From: Gemmobacter sp.
GTDB lineage: Bacteria; Pseudomonadota; Alphaproteobacteria; Rhodobacterales; Rhodobacteraceae
NCBI GenBank assembly: GCA_030683915.1
Contig: JAUXPG010000315.1
Location: forward strand, 1 to 46,005
DNA: 46,005 nt
Direction of reading: 5' to 3'
This document shows positions 35,828-44,605 of the stretch, one piece after another. Within the stretch, counting starts at the first letter, position 1. Each line of letters starts with the position of its first letter. Below the pieces are notes generated by a model. It was not told where the DNA came from, did no database searches, and saw nothing but the letters and a program-made list of their open reading frames with translations. The translations under genes and the position numbers were made by a program.

Positions 35828-37534
35828 ATGCCCCATGATGCTGCCGAACAGCTGATGATCGAACTGATCAACCGCGCCCGGATGGACCCGGCAGCCGAAG
35901 CCGCCCGGCGCGGTGTGGCCCTGAACGAAGGGCTGGCGCCCGGCACCATCGGCACGGCGCCGCTGCAGGTGCTGGCCCCGTCAGCACCGCTGCAGGCCGC
36001 CGCCGACACGCACAGCGCCTGGCTGCTGGCGACCGGCAGCTTCAGCCACACCGGCGACAAGGGCAGCACGCCGGGCGACCGGATGGCGGCGGCCGGCTAT
36101 GCCTTTACCGGGTCGTGGACCTGGGGCGAAAACATCGCCTATTGGCAGCACAGCGGCGGGGTCGAGGCGATGGCCGCGATCCTTGACCATCACGCCCGGC
36201 TGTATGCCAGCCCGTCGCACCGCGCCACGATCTTTGGCACGGGCTACCGCGAGGTCGGCATCGGCCAGCAGCTTGGCCCGTTTCAGGGCCTCCCGGCCTC
36301 GATGGTGACGCAGGCCTTCGCGCGATCGGGGTCAGCGGCCTTCCTGACCGGGGTGGCGATCCGCGATGCCGATGGCGACCTGTTCTATGATGTCGGCGAA
36401 GGACGGGGCGGCGTGCAGATTGCCGCTGCGGGTGCGGCGGTGACAACGACCGCCGCCGGTGGCTATGCGCTGGCCCGCACCGGCCCCGGACTGCACGAGA
36501 TCACCGTGACTGCGGCAGGCAAGGTCAGCCGGCTGGGCGTGCGGTTCGACGGCGGCAACGTCAAGCTGGACGTGCTTCTGGGGGCGGATGGTCAGGCCGA
36601 GCGTTTCCTGACCACGGGCGGCGTCACGCTGCTGGGCGGTGCGGTGCGCGACATCGCGCTGCTGGGGGTGGCCCATGCCGCACTCACAGGCAGCGCGGGC
36701 GATGACACCTTGACCGGCAATGCCGGGCACAACCGGCTGGCCGGGGGGGCGGGCGCCGATCTGGTCTGGGGCGGCGCGGGAAACGACACGATCGAAGGCG
36801 GCGATTGCAACGACACGCTGGATGGTGGCGCGGGCAATGACGTGATGCTGGGCGGCGCCGGGAACGACCTGCTGCGCGCGCCTTCCGGCAACAACCAGAT
36901 GTGGGCCGGTCCGGGCAACGACAGTGTGTATGGCGGCACGGGCAACGACACGCTGGGCGGTGGGGACGGCGATGATGTGGTCGATGCGCGGGGCGGCGGG
37001 CGCAACCAGCTTTGGGGCGGCGACGGGCGCGATACGCTGTGGGCCGGGGGCAACGGCGACATGGCGGGGGGCGGCTGGGGCGACGATCTGGTGTTCGGCG
37101 GGGCCGGGCGCGACACGCTGATGGGCGGGCTGGGCCATGACACGGTGCAGGGCGGCGACGGGGCCGACCAGATCTACCTCGGCATGGGCAACGACAGCGG
37201 GTATGGCGGGGCCGGCAACGACACGCTGTTCGCGGGGCCGGGAACAGACCGGCTGTGGGGCGGCGAGGGGGCAGACCGCTTTGAATTCTGGCGCGGGTTC
37301 GGGGTGAACCGGGTGGAGGATTTCAGCGCCGCCGAAGGTGACGTGCTGGCGCTGGGGCGCGGCATGTGGACGGGCACGCACGGCCCCCTGTCGGCCGCGC
37401 AGGTGGTGCAGACCTTCGGGCGGATCACCGCGCAAGGCGATGCGGTGCTGGAGTTCACCGCTGCCGGTACCACGGTGGTGGTGGTCGGGGCGGGCACCCT
37501 TGCGGGGCTGTCGGACAGCCTGCTGATCCTTTAG
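35828..37534 (+). CDS. CAP/SCP-domain protein with RTX repeats, probable type I secretion substrate
   Basis: N-terminal CAP fold (IELINRARMDPAAEAARRG, ADTHSAWLLATGSFSHTG, WGENIAYW, SHRATIFGTGYREVGIG), then GGxGxD repeats and C-terminus GLSDSLLIL. Confidence 0.92.
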   Translation: MPHDAAEQLMIELINRARMDPAAEAARRGVALNEGLAPGTIGTAPLQVLAPSAPLQAAADTHSAWLLATGSFSHTGDKGSTPGDRMAAAGYAFTGSWTWGENIAYWQHSGGVEAMAAILDHHARLYASPSHRATIFGTGYREVGIGQQLGPFQGLPASMVTQAFARSGSAAFLTGVAIRDADGDLFYDVGEGRGGVQIAAAGAAVTTTAAGGYALARTGPGLHEITVTAAGKVSRLGVRFDGGNVKLDVLLGADGQAERFLTTGGVTLLGGAVRDIALLGVAHAALTGSAGDDTLTGNAGHNRLAGGAGADLVWGGAGNDTIEGGDCNDTLDGGAGNDVMLGGAGNDLLRAPSGNNQMWAGPGNDSVYGGTGNDTLGGGDGDDVVDARGGGRNQLWGGDGRDTLWAGGNGDMAGGGWGDDLVFGGAGRDTLMGGLGHDTVQGGDGADQIYLGMGNDSGYGGAGNDTLFAGPGTDRLWGGEGADRFEFWRGFGVNRVEDFSAAEGDVLALGRGMWTGTHGPLSAAQVVQTFGRITAQGDAVLEFTAAGTTVVVVGAGTLAGLSDSLLIL

Positions 37535-38505
37535 CCCGACTGGCGCAGCCACACCTCGAGCCGAGCCAGAAACGCGGCATCCACCTTTGCGCCGCCCAGC
37601 ACCACCCGGCCTTTGCCGGGCTGTTCCAGCCAAAGCCCCGGCGCCAGATCGCGGCGCGGCGGCGGGCCCTTGGGCCGGGCCAGCCGGGCGGCCAGCCGGG
37701 CCTGTTCGGCCACCGCATCGGCGGGCGGGTCGGCCTGCCATTCCTCGGCCAATGCCGCCGCCAGCCCCGGATCGGCGGCCAGCGCCGCCGCCAGCCGCAG
37801 GCCCGCGCGTTCGGGCAAGGCGGCGGGAAACCGCAGCACCCCGTCCAGCGCCTGCACCAGCCCAAGGAACGACCCGATCTTGGACCGTTTCGCCCGGCTC
37901 GCGGTCGAAAACAACCGCTGCAGCGCCTGTTTTTCAGAGGCGAACACCCCCCCCGCCACCGCCCGCGCCACCACCCGCGCACGTTCCCAATAGGACAGCC
38001 CGGCGCGGATCTCGTTTTCCTCGACCATCGCCACATAGGCATCTGCCGAGGTTTCGGGCGCGCGCACCAGTGCGAGCACGCTGGCAAAGCGCGCATCTTC
38101 TGCGGCCAGCGCGCGCAAGGCCAGCATCCGGCGCCAGCCGGAAATCAGCCCGAAGCGCCCCGGCCCCAGCTCGGCCACCTCGATCGGGGTGCGCTGGCCA
38201 TGGGCGCGCAGGGATTGCGTCAGCGCGTCCAGTTCCTCGGGGTCGGTCACCAGCCGGTCGCGGATCAGCCAGTCATCGTCGAGGGCGGTGAGCGGCAGGC
38301 GCAGCACCACCCGGCCCTCGGCGCGCAGGGTTTCGAGCTCTTGCGACACCTCGCGCAAGGCGGCCTCGGACGCGGCCTCGGCGGCCACCCGGGCCACGGG
38401 CGGGCGGGTATAGGTGGGGGCCACGCCCAGCGGGCAGCCCTTGGTTTCCAGATGCGGGGTCATCGCCTCTCCTTCGGGGGGAGGCGGCAGACGGCGGCGG
38501 GCCAT
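37531..38505 (-). CDS. parB: ParB/RepB-family partition protein
   Basis: LIRDRLVTDPEELDALTQSLRAHGQRTPIEVAELGPGRFGLISGWRRMLALRAL, ENEIRAGLSYWERARV. Confidence 0.93.
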   Translation of the reverse strand: MARRRLPPPPEGEAMTPHLETKGCPLGVAPTYTRPPVARVAAEAASEAALREVSQELETLRAEGRVVLRLPLTALDDDWLIRDRLVTDPEELDALTQSLRAHGQRTPIEVAELGPGRFGLISGWRRMLALRALAAEDARFASVLALVRAPETSADAYVAMVEENEIRAGLSYWERARVVARAVAGGVFASEKQALQRLFSTASRAKRSKIGSFLGLVQALDGVLRFPAALPERAGLRLAAALAADPGLAAALAEEWQADPPADAVAEQARLAARLARPKGPPPRRDLAPGLWLEQPGKGRVVLGGAKVDAAFLARLEVWLRQSG

Positions 38506-38599
38506 CAGCGCCTCGGCCCCAAGGCTGGCACGCCGGGATGAACAGCCTGCAAACGCGGCGCGCGGTGCTTGGGGGCCGCCTGCGACACAGCCCCCTCCC

Positions 38600-38615
38600 G
38601 TTTCGCACGCGAAAC
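38600..38615. promoter_or_regulatory. Candidate parS centromere site in the parA-parB intergenic region
   Basis: GTTTCGCACGCGAAAC; near-identical to perfect palindromes GTTTCGCGCGCGAAAC at 4172 and 33363. Confidence 0.55.
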
Positions 38616-38632
38616 AAATGCGGTCCCTGCTG

Positions 38633-40060
38633 TCATGTCACCCCCCCTTGCGCCGCCTGCTGGTCGCGCCGCCAGATGCCGATGACCAGCCGCTTGAACG
38701 CGGCATAGGTGGCATCAAAGGTCTCGCGCCCGCGGATATAGGTTTCGCGGTTGAAATCGCGGTAATCCGCCTCGTAAAGCCCGTGCACCTGTTCGCCCGC
38801 CTGCCCGATCAGCGCGGTGAATTCCTGACGCTCGGGCATCACCGACCGGCCAAGCCAGGCCTGCATCAGCGCGGCAAGTTCCGCCTGCTGGCTGGCATCA
38901 TAGCGCGTCAGCATGATCCGCACGGCATCCCATTCAAAGCGCAGTTCGGGCCGTCCGAGCGCACGGGCGGCAATGTTCTCGGAGTCCTCGATCGACCCGA
39001 AGGTCGATTGCAGCATGTCAAAGAACCGCCCCGTGCTGTCGAATTCCAGAAAGCTCGCCCCGGTGGGCACCAGCAGGATGTCGGCCGCCGCCAGCCCGTT
39101 GATCGTCAGGTAGCCAAGGGCAGGGGGGGTATCGAGGAAGATGAGGTCATAGCGGTCAAGCACCCCGTCGGCGGCAAGGCTTTCGGTCAGCGCCTCCCAC
39201 AGCTTCCAGCCGCGCGCGGCCATGCGCCAGACCGGGATCTGGAATTCCGCCCAATAGAGGTTCAGCTGCGCGCCGATCAGGTCGATGTTGGGCCAGTGCG
39301 TGCGCTGGATCAGGTCGCCGGCCCCGAGCTTCAGCGCCTCGGACAGCGTGTCGTCCAGCGGCGACGGTGCCTCGCCGCGCGATGCGCGCAGGCGGTTTTC
39401 CGACTGCATGTGCCGGGCATAATGGCGGGCCAGCAGCGGGAACACCGTGCCCCATTCATCGGCCACCCGTCCCCCGAAGATCGAGGTCATCGACCCCTGG
39501 CTGTCAAGGTCGATCACCAGCACCTTGTAGCCATCGAGGGCCGCCGACATCGCCAGATGCGCCGCCGTGCTGGTTTTGCCGACGCCGCCCTTGAAGTTGG
39601 CCACCGCCACGATCTTGGCGGGCAGGCCTTCGGGGCGGAACGGCAGATAGGGTTTCGCCTTTGACCCTTCGGCGGCGAAATGCGCGCGCAAGGTCAGCAC
39701 CTCGTCCAGCGTGAACCACTTGGCGCCGCCTTCCGTCTCGCTGCGCCCTTGCGGCAGGTCGGGGTTGGCCTTGAGCACGCGGCGGAAATGCGCCTGCGCG
39801 ACCGGGATCAGGTAGCGGGTGATTTCCCAGGTGGAAAACAGCCGCAGCTGCCGCTGCCCCCGGTCATCAAGGCCGCGCGCCGCCAGATCGTCGCGCCCCT
39901 TGGCGCAGGCGGTGGCAAGGCGGGCAAAGTCGCCGGTGCCCGCGGCAGGCCCGAGATCGGCCAGTGCGGCATCGGGCGACAGCCCCATATAGGGGGGCAG
40001 GCCGGGGGTGTCTGCGGGGGGCGACATCGGTTTGCCCGCCTTGCTGCGCCCTGTGACCAT
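38633..40060 (-). CDS. parA: ParA-family partition ATPase
   Basis: IVAVANFKGGVGKTSTAAHLAMSAALDGYKVLVIDLDSQGSMT (deviant Walker A), LIFLDTPPALGYLTINGL; start at MVTGRSKAGKP. Confidence 0.95.
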   Translation of the reverse strand: MVTGRSKAGKPMSPPADTPGLPPYMGLSPDAALADLGPAAGTGDFARLATACAKGRDDLAARGLDDRGQRQLRLFSTWEITRYLIPVAQAHFRRVLKANPDLPQGRSETEGGAKWFTLDEVLTLRAHFAAEGSKAKPYLPFRPEGLPAKIVAVANFKGGVGKTSTAAHLAMSAALDGYKVLVIDLDSQGSMTSIFGGRVADEWGTVFPLLARHYARHMQSENRLRASRGEAPSPLDDTLSEALKLGAGDLIQRTHWPNIDLIGAQLNLYWAEFQIPVWRMAARGWKLWEALTESLAADGVLDRYDLIFLDTPPALGYLTINGLAAADILLVPTGASFLEFDSTGRFFDMLQSTFGSIEDSENIAARALGRPELRFEWDAVRIMLTRYDASQQAELAALMQAWLGRSVMPERQEFTALIGQAGEQVHGLYEADYRDFNRETYIRGRETFDATYAAFKRLVIGIWRRDQQAAQGGVT

Positions 40061-40332
40061 GCTGCCGATTCCCCCGTCGTGGCCGGCGCGCCTTGCCGGA
40101 TGTGCTGTCTTTTCCTTCATATACTCAAAAACGCAGCACATCAAACATTTTCACGCACCTGTCTTATTTTTCCTTTGCATTCATAGCCTTGTCTACCTCC
40201 CGTTTTGGCGCGCGCTGGCCTCTTTTGCGGCAGCGTAGTTATTTTTCTGTTAGTATTATAGTTATGGGTTCCGGGTCTCCTCAGAAAAACCAATGCGATC
40301 CGGGGCTTGGCCTTTGCCTGCGCCTCACATGC

Positions 40333-40398
40333 GACTCCGGAACCACGTTGGTCTGACTCCGGAACCCCGTGTCCGCGATTCCGCAACCACGTTGTCCG
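40333..40398 (+). repeat. Three tandem 22-bp iteron-like repeats upstream of repA
   Basis: gactccggaaccacgttggtct / gactccggaaccccgtgtccgc / gattccgcaaccacgttgtccg, exact 22-bp spacing. Confidence 0.8.
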
Positions 40399-40417
40399 GC
40401 TGGACGCCGGGGGGGCC

Positions 40418-40426
40418 TGTGGATAA
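40418..40426 (-). promoter_or_regulatory. DnaA box
   Basis: tgtggataa = TTATCCACA on the minus strand, perfect consensus, 20 bp downstream of the iterons. Confidence 0.7.
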
Positions 40427-40462
40427 GTTGGGTGTCACTGAAACCACGAAAAGGGCAGGGGC

Positions 40463-41479
40463 ATGGCGCAGGGGGAGGTTGCAGGGGCAGGGGGGCTGTT
40501 GCCCGACCGGCACCCGACGTCCGACTTCTTTGTCTGCGACATCTTCGATGCCCTGCCCAAGGACGACATGGCCAGCATGGAACACCCGCTGTTCTCGCTG
40601 GCGACGCGGCCTGACCTGCGGGTGCTGGCCTATGCCCACAACGGCGTCGAGATCACGGTGACCCCGTCGGTCAAGGGCCTGGCCACGCTCTTTGACAAGG
40701 ACATCCTGATCTATTGCATCAGCCAGCTGATGGCGGCGCTGAACGCCGGGCGCCCGGTGTCGCGTCAGGTGTCCTTGCGCGCCCATGATCTTCTGGTCGC
40801 CACCAACCGCGAGACCTCGGGCGACAGTTACCGCCGCCTGCGCGAGGCGTTCGAGCGGCTGGCGGGTACGCGCATCACCACCAACATCGCCACCGGCGGG
40901 CTGGAGGCGACCACGGGCTTTGGCCTGATCGACAGCTGGCAGATCCTGCGCCGCACGCGGGGCGGGCGCATGGTGCAGGTGACGGTCGTGCTGTCGGAAT
41001 GGCTGTTCCGCGCGGTGCTGTCGAAATCGGTGCTGACGCTGAGCCGCGATTATTTCCGGCTGCGCAAACCGCTCGAGCGGCGGATCTACGAACTCGCGCG
41101 CAAGCATTGCGGGCGCCAGCCCGAGTGGCGCGTGTCGGTGGCGGTGCTGCACCTGAAATCGGGCTCGGCCTCGCCGCTCCGGGTGTTCCGCCAGATGCTG
41201 CGCGAGATGATCGTGGCCGACCATCTGCCCGAATACGCGCTGGCCGAGGAACCGGGCGACATGCTGCACGTCACCCGCCGGGGCGCGGTGCTGGAGCCGG
41301 GGACCGGCCCGGCCTTGCGCCCGCAGACGCTTGAGCGGGCCCGCGCGCTGGCCCCCGGCGACGACGTGCATGCGCGGGTCGCGGAATGGCAGGCGGTCTG
41401 GGCGCGCACCGGGCGCCAGCGGCTGCGTTCGGCCGACGCCGCCTTCCTTGGCTGGCTCGCGCGCCGCTCGCCGGCCTGA
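40463..41479 (+). CDS. repA: Plasmid replication initiator protein A (RepA/RPA type)
   Basis: DFFVCDIFDALPKDDMASMEHPLFSLATRPDLRVLAYAHNGVEITVTPSVKGLATLFDKDILIYCISQLM...KSVLTLSRDYFRLRKPLERRIYELARKHCG. Confidence 0.93.
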   Translation: MAQGEVAGAGGLLPDRHPTSDFFVCDIFDALPKDDMASMEHPLFSLATRPDLRVLAYAHNGVEITVTPSVKGLATLFDKDILIYCISQLMAALNAGRPVSRQVSLRAHDLLVATNRETSGDSYRRLREAFERLAGTRITTNIATGGLEATTGFGLIDSWQILRRTRGGRMVQVTVVLSEWLFRAVLSKSVLTLSRDYFRLRKPLERRIYELARKHCGRQPEWRVSVAVLHLKSGSASPLRVFRQMLREMIVADHLPEYALAEEPGDMLHVTRRGAVLEPGTGPALRPQTLERARALAPGDDVHARVAEWQAVWARTGRQRLRSADAAFLGWLARRSPA

Positions 41480-41485
41480 TGCGGC

Positions 41486-42163
41486 TCAGACGACCGCGAT
41501 CCGCACGGCGAGCTGATAGCCCCAGTGGCGGACCGCCTTGAAGGGCTGGCCGGTGGCGCCTGCGGCCTGCACCTTCTTGCGCAGCCGCACGATCCGCACC
41601 TCGACCGCTGCCTTGCTCATGTCGCCGTCGCCCCCGGCCAGGCGGGCGATGCACGTGGTTTCCAGCCGGTTGCCGGGGGCATGGGCGAACCCGGCCAGCA
41701 GCGCGCATTCGCTGGCCGACAGCGGCACCACCCCGGCCGGCCCGGTCAGGGTGAGCAGGCCGGGATCGAGGGTGAGGGTTTCGGGATCGGGCGGCGCCAC
41801 GGCCAGCCGCCGGGCCAGGGCCTCGACCGCGGCGGTCAGTTCGGGTACCGAACTTGGCTTGGCCAGATAGATGTCGGCGCCGCTGCCATAGCCGGTGCGG
41901 CGGTCCTCGGGTTCGCTTCGGGCGGTCAGCATGATGATCCCGATGCCCGGATGGGCGGCACGCAGGCGGCGCGCGGTGATGATGCCGTCTTCGCCCGGCA
42001 GGTTCAGGTCCAGCAGCACGATGTCGGGTCCGGCGCCCCCGGAGGCAGCCCAGAACGCCTCGGCGCTGTCAAAGCCGTGGACCGCGTGGCCCTCGGCCTC
42101 GAACACGTCGGACAGCGCCTCGCGCAGCGCGGTGTTGTCTTCGACGATGGCAAGGGTCAGCAT
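41486..42163 (-). CDS. OmpR-type response regulator (receiver + winged helix)
   Basis: MLTLAIVEDNTALREALSDVFEAEGHAV..IVLLDLNLPGEDGI..IIMLTAR..LAKP; C-terminal VRIVRLRKKV..VRHWGYQL. Confidence 0.92.
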   Translation of the reverse strand: MLTLAIVEDNTALREALSDVFEAEGHAVHGFDSAEAFWAASGGAGPDIVLLDLNLPGEDGIITARRLRAAHPGIGIIMLTARSEPEDRRTGYGSGADIYLAKPSSVPELTAAVEALARRLAVAPPDPETLTLDPGLLTLTGPAGVVPLSASECALLAGFAHAPGNRLETTCIARLAGGDGDMSKAAVEVRIVRLRKKVQAAGATGQPFKAVRHWGYQLAVRIAVV

Positions 42164-44019
42164 GGCAACCACACCTTGAAGCGCACAAGGTGCGGCGCGG
42201 GGTCATAGGCCACCCGGCCGCCCAGACGCTGCACCAGCCGGTCCACAAGATAAAGCCCCAGCCCCGACCCGATCTGCCGCTGCGCGCCGGGGTGGCGATA
42301 GTATTTCTGGAACACGCGGGCCGGGTCGGGTGCGCCGGCGGGCCCTTCGGCATTTTCGAACATGACCGTGCAGCCACCCGGCGCCGCACCAAGCCGGATC
42401 ACCACGGGGCTGTTCGGGGGCGCGTATTTCAGCGCGTTGTCCAGCAGGTTGCCGAAGATCACGCGCACCAGCACGCTGTCGCAGCGCGCGGTGCAGGGCG
42501 TCTCGGCCCGGACGTCGATGCGGCTGGGTTCCGGGCTGGTGTGGACCAGATCCGCGATGATCCCGGCGATGTCGCAAGGTTCGGACCGGGGCTGCAGGCT
42601 GGCGGCCTCCAGCCGGACCGCCTCGTTGCAGCGGTCGATCACGCCGTCCAGGCCCGCGATGGCGGCTTGGACGCGGCTGCGTTGACGGTCGCCGAAGTTC
42701 GGCGCGCTGGCCGACAGCCCGATCACGGCCAGCGCGTTCCGGGTCTCGTGGGTCAGCATGTCGATGAACTGGGCCAGAATCTGGCTGTTCTTTTCCTCGA
42801 GCAGGCGGCGCTGTTCGGAAATCGCAAGCTCCGCCTCGGCGGCGCGCACGCTGTCGATCAGGTTGCGGCCGTGCTTGTTGAGGATCACGAACATCAGGAT
42901 GCCGGTGCTGATGCCATGCACCATCGTGCCGTAAAGCAGGTTGGGCATGCTGTCGGTCCAGCCGAACAGCGTGACCACCCACATCGACAGCGCCGCCGCC
43001 AGCAGCGCATAGATCAGCCGGATCGTGCCAACCCCTGGCGAGGCGTCCTTGCGCGCGGTGAAGGCATTGATCAGCAGCACGACCGGCGTGGCAAAGATGA
43101 CCACCGCGTTCAAGGCGAGCGCCGAGGTGCGGTCCACCGTCCAGAACAGCACCAGCGCGGCCAGCGCGGTGCCAAGCTGGAGGTTGAAGAGCCACAGGGC
43201 CGCCCGGGGCGGGTGGAACCGCACCAGCACCGCCCGGTGGAAGACCAGCGACAGCAGGGTGGCCACAAAGACCATGGAACGGTAGAGCAGGAAGGCCACG
43301 TCAGGGTTGGAAAACGTGACAAGGATGGTCACGTAGCCGAAGATAAAGACATTGTGGATGATCCAGGCCGTCTGCATCACCGCGAACCAGAAGAAGATCG
43401 GTTCGCGGGTCAGCCGGAACATGCGCACCGACCAGATCAGCAGCACGAGCATCAGGGTCAGATAGGTGATCTGCACCAGGTCGATGCCAAGGCCCAACCG
43501 CTGCGCCTCGGCGGCCGGCATCGCCGAGACATGTCCACCCACCGAGCCGGTCGAGCGGATGCGCAGGTAATAGTCACTGCCTTCCGCCGCAGGCCGCAGT
43601 CGGAAGCCGCGCAGCGAGGATTGCCATTCATGCGGCTGCAGGGCGCGCCGAGATCCGCTGGACAGACCCTGCCATGTGTCGCCGCCGCCCGAGGCCGCCA
43701 GATAAAGATCAACCTCGTCCAGCATGGGCGGACGGACGATCAGGACGACATCGCCCCCATCCGGCGCGGGCAGGATACGCAGCCGCAGCCAGAAGGCCGA
43801 TGCGGTATAGCCCGCAGCCATGGAATGTTGCGCAGGCGCAAAGTCCAGCCCGGCGACCTCCCCGACGGTCATACGCCCGGTCGGGTCCTCGAGCAGCCCC
43901 ATCGAGGCGATCAGGTCATCGCTGGCCCGCGCCGCATGGCCCAGCACCAGCAGCCAGACCAGCACCAGCAGCGCCCCGCGCAGCATCCGTGATGATCGCG
44001 CGGGATGGGAATACGCCAT
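42157..44019 (-). CDS. 7TMR-DISM-type membrane sensor histidine kinase
   Basis: Signal peptide, DISM extracellular region, seven hydrophobic segments, FIDMLTHETRNALAVIGL (H box), FGNLLDNALKYAP (N box), GSGLGLYLVDRLVQRLGG (G box). Confidence 0.92.
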   Translation of the reverse strand: MAYSHPARSSRMLRGALLVLVWLLVLGHAARASDDLIASMGLLEDPTGRMTVGEVAGLDFAPAQHSMAAGYTASAFWLRLRILPAPDGGDVVLIVRPPMLDEVDLYLAASGGGDTWQGLSSGSRRALQPHEWQSSLRGFRLRPAAEGSDYYLRIRSTGSVGGHVSAMPAAEAQRLGLGIDLVQITYLTLMLVLLIWSVRMFRLTREPIFFWFAVMQTAWIIHNVFIFGYVTILVTFSNPDVAFLLYRSMVFVATLLSLVFHRAVLVRFHPPRAALWLFNLQLGTALAALVLFWTVDRTSALALNAVVIFATPVVLLINAFTARKDASPGVGTIRLIYALLAAALSMWVVTLFGWTDSMPNLLYGTMVHGISTGILMFVILNKHGRNLIDSVRAAEAELAISEQRRLLEEKNSQILAQFIDMLTHETRNALAVIGLSASAPNFGDRQRSRVQAAIAGLDGVIDRCNEAVRLEAASLQPRSEPCDIAGIIADLVHTSPEPSRIDVRAETPCTARCDSVLVRVIFGNLLDNALKYAPPNSPVVIRLGAAPGGCTVMFENAEGPAGAPDPARVFQKYYRHPGAQRQIGSGLGLYLVDRLVQRLGGRVAYDPAPHLVRFKVWLPC

Positions 44020-44246
44020 GCCTCGCCTCCGGCCGGACAAGAAGCGGCAGAGGCTAGGGGGGCCGGGCAGGCTTGGCAATGCATGCCGTTGCAAGGTCAG
44101 GATGTCGCCTTTCGGATACGTGCATCCAAAAGACGGCTCCGGGCATTCGAGTGGAGGCATATCCGCGCCACGGAAAAAAGCCTACAAAAGCCTACAAGTA
44201 TTTGTCGAGCCATTGCAGGCGCGGAGCAGAAAGGGAGGGGTTGCCT

Positions 44247-44552
44247 ATGAGGGACCATTCGATGGCTCATCCGGCTGCGGTCCAGACGGACCCCGCCCAG
44301 CGTTCCATCGGCCGCATCCTGCGGGAACGTCATCCGCAAGCGCGGTTGCGGCAGAAGTTTCTCGCCGCCCCCTTCTTGGATCAAGTCACGCTCGGGGAGC
44401 TGCTGTCAGGGCCTTTCGCGATGGCCGACTTTCTGGCGCAATGCCGCCGCCACCCGCATTGCGGTGACGGCTCGATCCTGTCGCTGCGCAAGGTGCTGGA
44501 AGACGAGGCGGCTGCCTTGCTGGCGGCTGCGCCGCTGAACCTGGTCCACTGA
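44247..44552 (+). CDS. Small hypothetical protein (~101 aa)
   Basis: ATG 44247 preceded by AAGGGAGGGG; MRDHSMAHPAAVQTDPAQRSIGRILRERHPQARLRQKFLAAPFLDQVTLGELLSG. Confidence 0.5.
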   Translation: MRDHSMAHPAAVQTDPAQRSIGRILRERHPQARLRQKFLAAPFLDQVTLGELLSGPFAMADFLAQCRRHPHCGDGSILSLRKVLEDEAAALLAAAPLNLVH

Positions 44553-44605
44553 CCGGATCCACAACAGAATGGCCCGGATCAGGACCCCCTGAGCTGGATG
44601 AAGTG

